The notes: generated by a model from the sequence alone, not told the origin. Shown: positions 15,253 to 25,014, numbered from the stretch's first letter. The stretch: 64,000 nucleotides of DNA from Acidobacteriota bacterium (GCA_016213775.1 JACQZR010000261.1:1-64000), one strand, 5' to 3'. Translations and numbers: made by a program.

Positions 15253-16599
15253 TTATTGTGCTTTGACAGTAATGTAGACGCCGTTGGAACTCGCTACACT
15301 ATTCTGCTCGACAATAAGTTGGTATTCGCCGTCCGCAAGCGTACTTGGGACGGTCAAGACTAACTGATAGATGCCAGCATACACCAAATTACCGGTTCCC
15401 GTAAGGGTAGCAACGTCTTCATTGAACCGGATTTTCACAGGAACGGTGATTGCGGGCGCGCCTTTCACTACTTTGTTGGTATCGGACACCGGGTTCGTCA
15501 CACCCAGACCGTTAGCGAAAAGGATGATGGTTTCGCCCGGAGCGGCAGCCCGAGTGGCAGACGGGTTCCCGATGACGGTTCCATCCTTGGCCATCGCGCT
15601 GACGTACGACTTACCGTCAGCGGTAACCGGTGCGTACAACGAGGGCTTCACGGCGTCCGTCGCGGTTACGGAGAAAGGAGTGGACTCGCCGTTCGCATTC
15701 GTCACGACGACGTTCACCGGACCGGAACCGATGTCATTGGCGGCCAGCGCACGGATGGTGGTGGCGCTGACGGAGGCCAATGTGGAGAGCTTGTCGTTGA
15801 TCTTCACCGAGACGCCGTCGATGGCTGTGGGAAGCGCCCCTTCGGCAACGAGGCTATCCCAAGTGTTGGTTGCGGAAGCAAGGTCAGCGCCGGCCAGAGT
15901 GAACCAGGCGCCCGCGACGACACCAGTGGTCCCGCCAAACAGGTCCTTGATCCCATCACTGGAAATGGAGGGCTTGGCAGGCGGAGGAGGCGTGGTGGCG
16001 CCCGGCGTGAGAACGTAGTTCGCGGTGTACACGCGGTCGCCCGTGTTCTGGCCATTGCCGTTGGTGGCGTTGCCGGCAACATAGATGCGAACGTTCCCCA
16101 CGTCGGTTGCCGGAGGCGTCCATTCGATGGTGAATGTGCCGGAAGCCACTGCCCGCGTGTGTTCAATAAACTCGACGGAGGCGTTGGCTGGACAACCTGC
16201 ATTGGGACGGATCTGACCCGCGCCGTCACAGAGGATCTGCGTGGAGCTGTCGACGCTGGAGAAGCTTCCCGCCTGGTCTCGGGTCAGGTTCGTTTCGCGG
16301 CGCGCCGTTGCCTGGAAACCGAACAGCCGCATTCCCGGGTCAGCTACCTGTACTACCAGCCGCTGCTTGACTCCGGGCGTGTACTTCAACTCGCCCGGGA
16401 AGGTGATCGTCACGCTGCCGGGACCGCCGTTCACCGCAGTACCCGTATGGCAGCCAGACTGGGCACATGTCTGGTCGCCGGGAGCTCCGGTGTTACGCGG
16501 ATCAGGCCCAGAAGCATATGCAAACAAAAGGATGGGAACGACCGCCAGCAGGACAGAAAGTTTTCCCGCTACGATCCTGTGGTTCGTTCGTTTTGTCAT
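15253..16599 (-). CDS. Exported haem-motif protein with TIGR03437 C terminus (paralogue B)
   Basis: This 448-residue paralogue of the neighbouring gene has a signal peptide and then YASGPDPRNTGAPGDQ and CAQSGCH, a CX4CH variant of the c-type haem motif near residues 44-50. The middle domain (GELKYTPGVKQRLVVQVADP and FTIEWTPP) aligns with paralogue A. The C-terminal half has TIGR03437 repeats (PGETIILFANGLGVTNP and YAGIYQLVLTVPSTLADGEY). Whether haem is bound depends on the maturation system accepting the longer spacing. A TACAAC box lies 7 nt before the start. Confidence 0.82.
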   Translation of the reverse strand: MTKRTNHRIVAGKLSVLLAVVPILLFAYASGPDPRNTGAPGDQTCAQSGCHTGTAVNGGPGSVTITFPGELKYTPGVKQRLVVQVADPGMRLFGFQATARRETNLTRDQAGSFSSVDSSTQILCDGAGQIRPNAGCPANASVEFIEHTRAVASGTFTIEWTPPATDVGNVRIYVAGNATNGNGQNTGDRVYTANYVLTPGATTPPPPAKPSISSDGIKDLFGGTTGVVAGAWFTLAGADLASATNTWDSLVAEGALPTAIDGVSVKINDKLSTLASVSATTIRALAANDIGSGPVNVVVTNANGESTPFSVTATDAVKPSLYAPVTADGKSYVSAMAKDGTVIGNPSATRAAAPGETIILFANGLGVTNPVSDTNKVVKGAPAITVPVKIRFNEDVATLTGTGNLVYAGIYQLVLTVPSTLADGEYQLIVEQNSVASSNGVYITVKAQ

Positions 16600-16695
16600 G
16601 ACTTTAGTTGTACCTCGATGTGTCCCCGGACGCGGGCGTTGCTTTCAGTCTACAAGATTCTTTTGACCATCGGGCAAGGCGGTCCGGAACAGGTT

Positions 16696-17709
16696 TCATC
16701 GCTTCCTTCCTATTTTTCTATACAGGGAGATGGCTTTGCGGGCAGTAGTGCTGAAGGGGAAGCGATCATCGCTATCCGGAGTCCACGACATATGCTTGGG
16801 AATCTTCCGAACGGTTAATACCGTTACCCGAAACACATACTGATGGTTGGTGATGGCATGGCGAAAGCTGCCGATCGGCTCATCCACGGCGACGCCTGGC
16901 AGGTGCTCCGGCTCGGGGAGTTCCCAGAATCCGGCAAGTTTCGCGGACGCAGCGGGCCGTTGCCACATGAGAAAGCTGTCTCCGCGCGGAATCACCAGGA
17001 GTGTTCGCTCCACGCAGTGGACAACATGGTTACGCAGTTTTACCGGAAGCTCATTCTGACGGCCTGCGCGACGTCCCTCGCAACTCCCCGCCACCGGGCA
17101 GAGAGTACATTGCGGCTGCCTGGGAAGGCAGACGGTCGCGCCGAGTTCCATGATGGCCTGATTGAAGAGGGCCGGGCGGGAGCGGTCGAGGATGCGGTCG
17201 GCATGGATCTGCATGCGCTGCCGTGTGGCGAGTGCACTGATGTCGGAAGGATCGTTGTTTAAACGACTGATTACGCGCAGAACGTTCCCATCCACGACGG
17301 CGTGAGGCAAGCTGAAGGCAATGGAAGCGACGGCGGCGGCGGTGTAGTCCCCAACACCGGCAAGAGCGCGGATTCCGTCAAACGTTCGCGGAAAAGCGCC
17401 AGCCTGTTGAATCTGGCGGGCGGCTTTGATGAGGTTGCGGGCGCGTGAATAGTAGCCCAGTCCCGCCCAGAGCGAGAGGACCTCCTCCTCAGGCGCTGAC
17501 GCGAGCGCAGCGGGATTTGGAAAGCGATCCAGGAATCGCTCGTAGTAGGGAATCACGGCGGCGACACGGGTCTGCTGCAACATGATTTCGGATAGCCAGA
17601 TCGCATAGGGATCCTGAGTACGGCGCCAAGGCAGATCTCTCCTGTTTCGCTCGTACCAAGCGATCAATTCGCGCCGGAAAGCGCCTGGAGACACCGGGTT
17701 TGCGCTCAT
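16696..17709 (-). CDS. mutY: A/G-specific adenine DNA glycosylase MutY
   Basis: This 337-residue repair enzyme removes adenine mispaired with 8-oxoguanine. The catalytic Glu41 lies in SEIMLQQTRV, the helix-hairpin-helix is LAGVGDYTAAAVASIAF (about 116-132), and catalytic Asp140 is in AVVDGNVLR. The 4Fe-4S cluster ligands are C194, C201, C204 and C210 in the C-X6-C-X2-C-X5-C pattern. The C terminus has the NUDIX-like 8-oxoG recognition domain (ERTLLVIPRGDSFLMWQRP). It starts at ATG 17709, six bases after a TATAGC box, and is divergent from uvrA. Confidence 0.95.
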   Translation of the reverse strand: MSANPVSPGAFRRELIAWYERNRRDLPWRRTQDPYAIWLSEIMLQQTRVAAVIPYYERFLDRFPNPAALASAPEEEVLSLWAGLGYYSRARNLIKAARQIQQAGAFPRTFDGIRALAGVGDYTAAAVASIAFSLPHAVVDGNVLRVISRLNNDPSDISALATRQRMQIHADRILDRSRPALFNQAIMELGATVCLPRQPQCTLCPVAGSCEGRRAGRQNELPVKLRNHVVHCVERTLLVIPRGDSFLMWQRPAASAKLAGFWELPEPEHLPGVAVDEPIGSFRHAITNHQYVFRVTVLTVRKIPKHMSWTPDSDDRFPFSTTARKAISLYRKIGRKR

Positions 17710-17715
17710 GCCATT

Positions 17716-17721
17716 GCTATA
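17716..17721 (-). promoter_or_regulatory. -10 box TATAGC, 6 nt before mutY
   Basis: On the minus strand TATAGC is followed by six bases and ATG 17709. It overlaps the plus-strand TATACT box for uvrA base for base, so the two promoters compete for the same DNA. Confidence 0.5.
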
Positions 17722-17723
17722 CT
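17718..17723 (+). promoter_or_regulatory. -10 box TATACT for uvrA
   Basis: TATACT lies 23 nt before ATG 17747, implying a leader of about 17 nt. It overlaps the mutY -10 box on the other strand. Confidence 0.45.
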
Positions 17724-17746
17724 GGAAGATTCCCCTAACCTCAGCG

Positions 17747-20551
17747 ATGCCCACCGAATCAAGCGAGTTTATCCACATCCGGGGCGCCCGCTTGCACAAC
17801 CTCAAGAACCTCACCTTGAGTGTGCCGCATAACGCTTTGACGGTAGTAACCGGCGTTTCGGGTTCAGGAAAATCATCATTAGTTTTCGATACTGTGTACG
17901 CCGAGGGGCAGCGGCGCTATGTGGAGTCGCTTTCCGCATATGCGCGGCAGTTCCTGGAGCGGATGGAGAAGCCGGCAGTTGACGAGATCGAGGGCATTGC
18001 ACCACCCATCGCGATCAAACAGAAGAACACCACGCGAAACCCCCGATCCACAGTAGCCACGGCCACCGAGATTTACGACTATTTGCGGCTGTTGTGGGCG
18101 CGGATCGGGCGAACCTATTGCCCGTCGTGCGGAGACATGGTGGAGCGCGACACAGTGGACCAGGTTGCGCTCAAGATGATGGCGGAAGCGGCGGGGTCCC
18201 GATGGTACGCGCTGTTCCCGGTGCCGTCGTTTCACGATACGGCGCAGCGGCGCGACCATCTGTTTGAGCTGCGGAAGAAGGGGTTCAACCGCCTGTATCA
18301 AGGCGGAAAGGTTTTCGAGTTTTCTACGCCTGAGTCGCTTTTGGAGATTGACTTTCATGTGCCACTGTTCGCGCTCGCGGACCGTTTGGCGATTTCCGAC
18401 TCGCAGCGGCAGCGCATCGTCGACACGACGGAGATCTGCTATCGCGAATCCGGCGAGGCCATCTTCGAGGAAGCCGGAGCGTTCCCCACGCGGCAGGTGG
18501 TGTTCAGCGAGAAGTTCGGCTGCAAGAAGTGCCGCCTCGATTTTCCGGTTCCCGAGCCGAGCCTGTTCAGCTTCAACAATCCGTATGGGGCATGTCCGCG
18601 GTGTCAGGGATTCGGAAACACCATCGACTATGACATGAACCGCGTGGTGCGGGAAAAGTACCTGGCACTGGGACGGGGCGCGGTGGATCCCTGGAACAAG
18701 CCGCAGTACAACTGGTATTGGGCCGAGTTCAAGAAGGACGTGGGTGACACGGTGCGGCTGAATGTTCCTTATATGGAACTGAGCGCCGCCGAGAGAGAGA
18801 TTGTCGAAAAGCATGTCCGCCTGTTTTTTCAGGAGGTAGAGACCAAGAAGTACAAGGTACATGTGCGGGTGTTTCTGAGCCGGTATCGCGGCTACGCCAC
18901 CTGCCCGGATTGCAAAGGATCGAGGCTGCGGAAGGAGGCCATGCGGATTCGCGTGCATGGCAAGACGCTGCCCGAGGTCTGCACGATGAACATCGAGCAG
19001 GCATGGAAATTCTTTGGAGTTCTGGATCTGACGCCGGAGGAACGCGGCATCGCGGACAAGGTCATGGTGGAGGTGCGGCAGCGGCTGCAGTTTCTGCATG
19101 ATGTCGGATTGGATTACCTCACGCTGGACCGGTTGTCGTCGACGTTGTCGGGCGGGGAAGCACAGCGGATTCAGTTGGCGACGTGCCTGGGATCGCGGCT
19201 GGTGGGCGCGGCGTATGTTCTGGACGAACCTTCCATCGGGTTGCACACACGGGACACGGAACGGTTGATTCAGATCCTGCACGGATTGCGGGATATCGGC
19301 AATACGATTCTCGTGGTGGAGCATGACGCCGATGTAATGCGCGCCGCCGATCATATCGTGGACCTCGGACCGGGCGCTGGCGAGAACGGCGGGCGCATCG
19401 TCTACGAGGGCACCTATCGCGATCTCGTGCAGAAATCGACGAGCCTGACAGGCCGTTATTTGCGTGGCGAATTGAAGGCGTCGTTGAAGACGGTTCGCCG
19501 GCAGCCGAAGCCGAAGCGTACGATGGTGTTTCGCGGCGCCGTGGCGCACAACCTGAAAAACATCGATGTGGAGCTGCCGCTCGACATGATGGTGGTGGTG
19601 ACCGGTGTTTCGGGATCGGGCAAGTCGACGCTGGTGCACGAGGTGATACACCGCTCGTTGAACGAGCACTTGAAGTCGAGCACGCTGCATCCTTCCCAGC
19701 TTGCCGATGAATTGCAGGAATCGCCCGTGCCCACGTGCCGCAAGGTGGAGCGGGCCGATCTGATCACCAGTATTGTGCTGGTGGATCAATCGCCGATTGG
19801 GCGGACCCCACGGTCGAACCCGGTGACGTACATCAAGGCCTTTGATCTGATCCGCGAGATTTTCGCATCGACGCCCGAGGCGGACCGGCGCGGCTACACC
19901 GCAGGGCACTTCTCGTTCAACATTCCAGGTGGGCGCTGCGAGACCTGTCAGGGAGACGGAACGGTTACGGTGGAGATGCAGTTCCTGGCCGACGTGGAGT
20001 TGATCTGCGAGGACTGCAAAGGGACACGGTTCAAGAGCAGCGTTTTGGATGTGAAGTTCCGCGGCAGGAGCATCCACGAAGTGCTGCAACTCACCGTCAA
20101 AGAGGCGGTCACTTTCTTCAGCGATCAGCCGAAGCTGGTACACCGGTTGAAGGTGCTGGTGGATGTCGGACTCGGCTATCTGCGGCTGGGGCAATCGGCA
20201 ACGACACTTTCCGGCGGCGAGGCCCAGCGCGTCAAACTGGCGGCGCACCTTTCCACGGCATCCACAAAGGGGACGCTGTTCCTGTTCGACGAGCCGACGA
20301 CGGGATTGCACTTCGACGACATTGCGAAGCTGCTGGATGCGTTTCAACGGCTGATCCAGAACGGCGGCAGCGTGCTGATCATTGAGCACAACCTGGAGGT
20401 GATTCGCAGCGCCGATTGGATTGTCGACCTTGGGCCCGGGGGCGGCGACGCGGGAGGCAGCGTGGTGGCAGTTGGTACTCCGGAGCAAGTGGCCGCGGTG
20501 GAGGAATCGTTCACGGGACATTACCTGCGTCCCATGCTGGAAGAGAGGTGA
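17747..20551 (+). CDS. uvrA: Excinuclease ABC subunit UvrA
   Basis: This 934-residue ATPase recognises DNA damage with UvrB in nucleotide-excision repair. Both ABC modules are complete: Walker A loops [14 protein letters not shown] (near residue 38) and [14 protein letters not shown] (near 625), signatures [12 protein letters not shown] and [12 protein letters not shown], and Walker B strings [11 protein letters not shown] and [11 protein letters not shown]. Zinc modules are visible as CPSC/CKKC and CETCQGDG with CEDCKGTRF. The length is normal. ATG 17747 fits the family start; an in-frame ATG at 17708 lies on the promoter. Confidence 0.97.
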   Translation: MPTESSEFIHIRGARLHNLKNLTLSVPHNALTVVTGVSGSGKSSLVFDTVYAEGQRRYVESLSAYARQFLERMEKPAVDEIEGIAPPIAIKQKNTTRNPRSTVATATEIYDYLRLLWARIGRTYCPSCGDMVERDTVDQVALKMMAEAAGSRWYALFPVPSFHDTAQRRDHLFELRKKGFNRLYQGGKVFEFSTPESLLEIDFHVPLFALADRLAISDSQRQRIVDTTEICYRESGEAIFEEAGAFPTRQVVFSEKFGCKKCRLDFPVPEPSLFSFNNPYGACPRCQGFGNTIDYDMNRVVREKYLALGRGAVDPWNKPQYNWYWAEFKKDVGDTVRLNVPYMELSAAEREIVEKHVRLFFQEVETKKYKVHVRVFLSRYRGYATCPDCKGSRLRKEAMRIRVHGKTLPEVCTMNIEQAWKFFGVLDLTPEERGIADKVMVEVRQRLQFLHDVGLDYLTLDRLSSTLSGGEAQRIQLATCLGSRLVGAAYVLDEPSIGLHTRDTERLIQILHGLRDIGNTILVVEHDADVMRAADHIVDLGPGAGENGGRIVYEGTYRDLVQKSTSLTGRYLRGELKASLKTVRRQPKPKRTMVFRGAVAHNLKNIDVELPLDMMVVVTGVSGSGKSTLVHEVIHRSLNEHLKSSTLHPSQLADELQESPVPTCRKVERADLITSIVLVDQSPIGRTPRSNPVTYIKAFDLIREIFASTPEADRRGYTAGHFSFNIPGGRCETCQGDGTVTVEMQFLADVELICEDCKGTRFKSSVLDVKFRGRSIHEVLQLTVKEAVTFFSDQPKLVHRLKVLVDVGLGYLRLGQSATTLSGGEAQRVKLAAHLSTASTKGTLFLFDEPTTGLHFDDIAKLLDAFQRLIQNGGSVLIIEHNLEVIRSADWIVDLGPGGGDAGGSVVAVGTPEQVAAVEESFTGHYLRPMLEER

Positions 20552-20559
20552 GATAGGCG

Positions 20560-20955
20560 ATGTACAGCGACAGGAACATTGAAGAACACATAGATGTGCT
20601 CCAGAACATCGAGGCCGGAATCATGGCGGTATACAGAGTGGACAAGTCCCTGCTGGACGTCGACGCAAAGGACGCCATCGACGCGCTGATTCGCTGTTAC
20701 CACGCGGAGGAAGAAGGGCGGCGCGCTCCATATTACAACCTTGCCGCACGCGCCCAGACCGTCTTCGACTCCGTCAAACCGTTATGCGAAATGCGCCTCG
20801 GAAGGGAATCAGCCCCGGACGACGCGCCATCCGAATCGATTTCGATATCAGTGCTCGTCTCCTGCCTGCGGACCATTCAGAAGTCGATTGTCCTTTGGAA
20901 CAAGGAAGGCGGGCGCAAAGGGTATCTGGACTTCATCAGCCGGTATGTCTTGTGA
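20560..20955 (+). CDS. Conserved-looking hypothetical protein downstream of uvrA
   Basis: This 131-residue, mostly helical soluble protein follows uvrA by 8 bp and overlaps the following acetyltransferase gene by 11 bp, so it is probably an operon member. I do not recognise the family. Visible features are an acidic N-terminal helix (NIEEHIDVLQNIEAGIMAVY) and a C-terminal helix SIVLWNKEGGRKGYLDFISRY. AGAGAGG about 15 nt upstream is a possible, distant ribosome-binding site. No catalytic motif is apparent. Confidence 0.75.
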   Translation: MYSDRNIEEHIDVLQNIEAGIMAVYRVDKSLLDVDAKDAIDALIRCYHAEEEGRRAPYYNLAARAQTVFDSVKPLCEMRLGRESAPDDAPSESISISVLVSCLRTIQKSIVLWNKEGGRKGYLDFISRYVL

Positions 20956-21490
20956 GCCTAGGCGGCTTCGAGTTGCGGGCCCGGAAGATATCCCCGCTCT
21001 TCGCGAGTTGATTGAAGCATCCGTGCTCGGGCTGCAATCCGCCGATTACACTCCGGAACAGTTAGCGGGTGCGCTGGGGAGCGTGTTGGGCGTGGACACG
21101 CAACTCATCGCGGACGGGACCTACTTCGTGGTGGAGTCGGACGAGGGCCGCGTGGTGGCATGCGGCGGTTGGAGCAAACGGAAAACGCTGTTCGGCGCGG
21201 ACCGCTTGCCGGGACGCGAGCCGGAGTTGCTCGATCCGGCAATGGATGCGGCGAAGATCCGCGCATTCTTCGTGCATCCTAAGTGGGCCCGACGTGGCAT
21301 CGGGACGATGATGTTGCAGGCCTGCGAACGGGCGGCAGCGGAGGCGGGGTTTCGGCAATTCGAGTTGGGTGCGACGCTGACTGGTGTGCCCTTGTACCGC
21401 AGGCACGGTTATGAGGAAGTGGACCGGGTGTCCGCGCCACTGTCGAATGGCGCTACGTATGAGGTTGTAAGGATGCAGAAGACTGCGTAA
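20945..21490 (+). CDS. GNAT family N-acetyltransferase
   Basis: This 181-residue enzyme has the acetyl-CoA-binding signature IRAFFVHPKWARRGIGTMMLQ (near residues 101-121), with the R/Q-x-x-G-x-G/A loop read as RRGIG. The C-terminal part GATLTGVPLYRRHGYEEVDR is motif B of the fold. It should transfer acetyl groups to an amine, but the substrate is unknown. It overlaps the preceding gene by 11 bp and is followed by a strong terminator. Confidence 0.92.
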   Translation: MSCEPRRLRVAGPEDIPALRELIEASVLGLQSADYTPEQLAGALGSVLGVDTQLIADGTYFVVESDEGRVVACGGWSKRKTLFGADRLPGREPELLDPAMDAAKIRAFFVHPKWARRGIGTMMLQACERAAAEAGFRQFELGATLTGVPLYRRHGYEEVDRVSAPLSNGATYEVVRMQKTA

Positions 21491-21498
21491 ACGCACGA

Positions 21499-21533
21499 AA
21501 GCCGCCCGGATCGCTCCGGACGGCTTCGGTTTT
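21499..21533 (+). terminator. Rho-independent terminator after the uvrA operon
   Basis: AAGCCGCCCGGA and TCCGGACGGCTT form a 12-bp stem with one mismatch around a TCGC loop, followed by CGGTTTT. It stands 9 bp after the acetyltransferase stop codon. Confidence 0.8.
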
Positions 21534-21569
21534 GCTTCTGGCTCCTGGCTCCTTACTTCTGGCTTCTTG
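21534..21569. repeat. Degenerate TGGCTCC/TGGCTTC tandem repeat
   Basis: The stretch between the terminator and the SGNH gene stop codon repeats TTCTGGCT and CCTGGCT units four times with drift. It looks like simple-sequence filler and has no coding sense. Confidence 0.5.
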
Positions 21570-21570
21570 T

Positions 21571-22905
21571 TCAGTTCGAGAATTCCCCGAACTCGATAAA
21601 GCGCGAGCCGGTGGTGGTAGTGGTGGTCGCGCCGTTGCGAGAGGCGGTCACGCGGATGCGGTATTCGATGCGCTGTCCGGGCGCCAGGACGCTAGTGTTC
21701 GGCAGCGCCGCATCGAAGAAGTTCAGGGCGCCGGCTCCGGTATCGGTCATGGTGACGCTGGCGAAGTCCGGTGTGCTGAACTCGATCACGTTGCGGATGC
21801 GGAAGAGCGTCCGCACTTGCAGCGTGGCGGCGGTCTGCGAAACCTCCGCCTTGATGCGCTTGTTCACCAGCGGATCGTTCACTTCCACGATGTCGGTGAT
21901 GCGCGGCGTTTCCAACGGCAGGTTGAAATCCACGGTGGCGCGGCGAATGATAGCGTCAGCATAAGCGCGGTGGCCTTCGACGTTGGGATGCATGGTGCCC
22001 TTTACGTTGCCCTGGCGAGCGAAGGAATCGGAGAGCGTGTTCATCCAGCGCTGGCTGGGACCGTTGCAGAAGCCGTGGCGGAGGAAGGTCTGCTCGACGC
22101 CGCTGATGTAGCGCCATCCCTGCCCGGCGTGCCGTCCGGCGGCCGCCTCCAACTGGTTGTTGAGCGGCACGAGGAAACTGTTCTGCAGAAACTGGCTTTC
22201 CGCCCCGGAGATTCCCGACATGGCGATCTGCCCGATCGGATCCTGCGCGCTGAAGAGCTCAGCAAACTCGTCGCAGAACTGGCCGCTGTCTGACCTGGTG
22301 GGGTTCGGATACTCGGTGAGGTAGACGAAGCGGACGTTGTTGAGACGAGCGGCGATCTGGGCCGCGAGGTTGTCGAGGCGGCCCGGCAATACGCTGCTGA
22401 TGCGCTGGACTGCATTCTGCACATTGGCGTTGGTGGTGCAGTTGCCCGGCAGCATGCATTCGAGTACGACAGTGCCAAAGCCCGCGTCGTTGCCGCCGAT
22501 GGATACCATCAGAATGTCGATAGGGAGGTTGCCGTTGGCTTGCTGAAAATTAGCTACCCGATCCAGTTGCGCAGTGATATTGACGTTGGGCGTTTCGGGG
22601 GCCACGCTGGTCATCGAACCGGTGAGACCGTTGTTGACTGTTGCGCCGGAGCAAGAAAAGTCAACGAAGTTGACGTTCACGCCGGGGAGCGCGTTGATGC
22701 GGTCGGAGGCGATGCGGCGGCCGTTGTTGACGGAACGGTGACACGGCGTGTTGCTCCAGCTTGCCGTGGTTCCATTGAATGAGTTGGGGTTGCCTTCGCC
22801 CGAGGCGTAGGAATCGCCGATGGAAACGATGGTCAGGTTCTGGGCTTGGATAGCACCAGCCAGCAAGGTGGCGAGTGCGGCGGTGATGATGGTGTTGGGT
22901 TTCAT
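21571..22905 (-). CDS. Secreted SGNH/GDSL hydrolase
   Basis: This 444-residue exported esterase/lipase-like protein has a signal peptide and the SGNH blocks: IVSIGDSYASGEGNPN with the catalytic Ser (near residue 29), a Gly block NFVDFSCSGATV, MVSIGGNDAGFG (Asn block), and HPNVEGHRAYADAI with the catalytic His. The order and the SGEG context fit the SEST-like branch that acts on short acyl esters or polysaccharide acyl groups. The last 100 residues are beta-rich. The start at 22905 has GAGGAG about 10 nt upstream. Three phased GGTAAG repeats lie upstream. Confidence 0.87.
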   Translation of the reverse strand: MKPNTIITAALATLLAGAIQAQNLTIVSIGDSYASGEGNPNSFNGTTASWSNTPCHRSVNNGRRIASDRINALPGVNVNFVDFSCSGATVNNGLTGSMTSVAPETPNVNITAQLDRVANFQQANGNLPIDILMVSIGGNDAGFGTVVLECMLPGNCTTNANVQNAVQRISSVLPGRLDNLAAQIAARLNNVRFVYLTEYPNPTRSDSGQFCDEFAELFSAQDPIGQIAMSGISGAESQFLQNSFLVPLNNQLEAAAGRHAGQGWRYISGVEQTFLRHGFCNGPSQRWMNTLSDSFARQGNVKGTMHPNVEGHRAYADAIIRRATVDFNLPLETPRITDIVEVNDPLVNKRIKAEVSQTAATLQVRTLFRIRNVIEFSTPDFASVTMTDTGAGALNFFDAALPNTSVLAPGQRIEYRIRVTASRNGATTTTTTGSRFIEFGEFSN

Positions 22906-22994
22906 TGTCGTGTGCTCCTCAGTGTTGTGTGGGTCGCCTTGTCTGGCGGTCACTGGGTAACGGACAAATCCACCCCGAATGTTGTTACGCCTCC

Positions 22995-23022
22995 GGTAAG
23001 CGTGCGGTAAGGAAACCGTAAG
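22995..23022. promoter_or_regulatory. Three 11-bp-phased GGTAAG direct repeats
   Basis: GGTAAG at 22995, GGTAAG at 23006 and CGTAAG at 23017 are spaced exactly 11 bp apart, one helical turn. This is the layout of OmpR/PhoB-family response-regulator boxes. The site lies about 90 bp upstream of the SGNH hydrolase gene and just after the quinoprotein stop codon. The regulator is unknown. Confidence 0.45.
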
Positions 23023-23025
23023 GGC

Positions 23026-25014
23026 CTATTGCGGCTGCTGTGCGGGCAGCGCGAACGAGTATACCTGGCTGCCGACGGCTATCGCGACGTACTGCTTGTT
23101 GTCGAACACGTAAGTCATGGGAGAGGTGTGCAAAGTCTCGGTGAAGGGGAAAGTCCAGAGGCGCTTTCCCGTGGCGGCATCGGCGGCGGAGAGCATGCCG
23201 GAATCGTCACCGAAGAAGACCAGCCCGGCCGCGGTAGCCAGTGTACCGGTCCAGCTATCGGCCTTGCCTTGCTGCGGCAATTCCCAAACAACCTTACCGC
23301 TGCGAATATCGAACGCACGAAGGAACTTCTGCGCCTTGTCATCGGGGTCGCGACGGCCACCGCCGCCCTGATAGCTGCGGCCCGCCGTCCATGCTGGAGT
23401 CTGGCGTTTGGTGTAGATAGTGCAACGTTCCAGCGTGTTGACGTAGAAGAGACCGGTGCTGGGGCTGTACGAGGTGGAAAAGAAATTCGCCGCGCCTTCT
23501 ACCGCCGGGCAGACGCGCGCGCCCTCCGTTGTCGGCACCTGGTTCGGATTCATGATCGGCCGGCCATCGGGCGCAATGCCCTTCGCCCAGGTGAGCTTCT
23601 TGACCAGCGGTTTGGCGAGCAGCAGCTTGCCGTCCTGACGGTCGAGCACGTAAAGGAAGCCGTTGCGATTGGCCTGGAGCAGCAGTTTGCGCGGACGGCC
23701 TTCCCATGGCGCATCCACGAGCACGACGGGTTGGACGGCGTCCCAATCCCACTCGTCATGCGGCGTGGCCTGGAAATGCCATTTCAACTTCCCGGTGTTC
23801 ACATCGAGCGCGAGGATGGAGCACGTGTAGAGGTTGTCGCCCTTGCGGTTGTCGCCATTGAAATCGGGGCCGGCGTTGCCGGTGGTCCAATAGACGGTCT
23901 TGTTTTCCGGATCGTAGGAGCCGGTGAGCCAGGTGGGTCCGCCGCCGTGCGCGATGTCGGGACCGTCCCAGGTTTCCGAACCTTTCTCGCCGGGCGCGGG
24001 GATGGTCCAAAAGCGCCAGACTTCCTTGCCGGTCTTCTGATCGTAGGCGGCGAGGAAACCGCGAACGCCTTCTTCTCCGCCAGCGGTGCCTGCGACAACG
24101 AGATTCTCCACCGCGAGCAGCGATCCGGTGGCGTTGTAGTTCTGGCGGAAGTCGGCCATTTCGGTGTCCCAGAGGACTTCGCCGGTGAATCGGTTGAGGG
24201 CCAGCAGGTGCGTGTTGTCCAGTTGCATGAAGAGCCGGTCGCCGGCGATGGTGACGCTGCGGTTGTTGCCGATACTGCGCGCGTTGCCCGTAAGTCCCGG
24301 TGTCGGCGGCTTGGAGAACGACCAGAGGCGCGCGCCGCTGCCGGCGTCGAGCGCGATCACCGTGTTGGTGTGCGGCATGTACATAATGCCGTCGAAGACT
24401 TGCGGGGTTCCCTGCAGGCGGCCCGATTCGGGCACTGGGAAGACCCACTGCAAGGCGAGTTTGCTGACGTTGGACTTGTCGATTTGCGTGGCGGTTGTGT
24501 AGCGATTGCCGCTGAGCTGACCGTGCATGCTCGGCCAATCCGATTGCGAAGTGACTTCGCGATACTTTTCGCCGGCTTTGCGCAGGAGATGAATTCGCTG
24601 GTCATCCGTGCGGAGCTGCAGCGCACCGGCGTTCTCACCGAGCACGAGGCCTTCGAGCGTCTTGCCCGAAGTAGTCTCCACTTTGGTGCGCACCTGGAAG
24701 AACCGACGGCCGCGGCGTTGCGGAGTGGCGAGGGTCCGGAGGAACGCGACCATCTCCTTCATTTCGTCCGCGGGCACGTTGGCAAAGCCCGGCATGCCGC
24801 GCAGTGGAACGCCGGTGTTGAGGAACGCGGTCAACTCCCGGTCGTTCGGTGTGCGCACGATGCGGGCGAGGATCGTCGGGCCATGCTCTCCCCCATTGCC
24901 ATCGGAGCCGTGGCATCCGGCGCAGCGGGTCTGGAACGATTGCCGGCCCGGAGGCTGCGCGAGTGACAGGCCCGCGGACACGATTGTAGCGATAAGGATG
25001 AGAATGGAGCGCAT
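23026..25014 (-). CDS. PQQ-type quinoprotein dehydrogenase with N-terminal cytochrome c
   Basis: This 662-residue exported protein has a signal peptide, a c-type haem motif CAGCH (residues 31-35) with a distal GMPGF Met, and then an eight-bladed propeller of the PQQ alcohol/glucose dehydrogenase family. Landmarks are DWPSMHGQLSGNRYTTATQI, WDGPDIAHGGGPTW, TPHDEWDWDAVQP with acidic metal/catalytic residues, and repeated W-containing blades ending near residue 655. It would oxidise an alcohol or sugar in the periplasm and pass electrons to its own haem. It follows an MFS gene by 11 bp, and a TATAAT box lies 10 nt before its start. Confidence 0.88.
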   Translation of the reverse strand: MRSILILIATIVSAGLSLAQPPGRQSFQTRCAGCHGSDGNGGEHGPTILARIVRTPNDRELTAFLNTGVPLRGMPGFANVPADEMKEMVAFLRTLATPQRRGRRFFQVRTKVETTSGKTLEGLVLGENAGALQLRTDDQRIHLLRKAGEKYREVTSQSDWPSMHGQLSGNRYTTATQIDKSNVSKLALQWVFPVPESGRLQGTPQVFDGIMYMPHTNTVIALDAGSGARLWSFSKPPTPGLTGNARSIGNNRSVTIAGDRLFMQLDNTHLLALNRFTGEVLWDTEMADFRQNYNATGSLLAVENLVVAGTAGGEEGVRGFLAAYDQKTGKEVWRFWTIPAPGEKGSETWDGPDIAHGGGPTWLTGSYDPENKTVYWTTGNAGPDFNGDNRKGDNLYTCSILALDVNTGKLKWHFQATPHDEWDWDAVQPVVLVDAPWEGRPRKLLLQANRNGFLYVLDRQDGKLLLAKPLVKKLTWAKGIAPDGRPIMNPNQVPTTEGARVCPAVEGAANFFSTSYSPSTGLFYVNTLERCTIYTKRQTPAWTAGRSYQGGGGRRDPDDKAQKFLRAFDIRSGKVVWELPQQGKADSWTGTLATAAGLVFFGDDSGMLSAADAATGKRLWTFPFTETLHTSPMTYVFDNKQYVAIAVGSQVYSFALPAQQPQ

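Noticed and set aside
17879-20521. 880-codon minus-strand frame opposite uvrA
   Set aside because: It is exactly antisense to a complete uvrA; the translation is rich in Arg, His, Gln and Leu with no motif, as expected of a GC-rich shadow frame.
23029-24966. 645-codon plus-strand frame opposite the quinoprotein gene
   Set aside because: The quinoprotein has clear haem and PQQ motifs on the other strand; the antisense product is compositionally biased and unlike any family.
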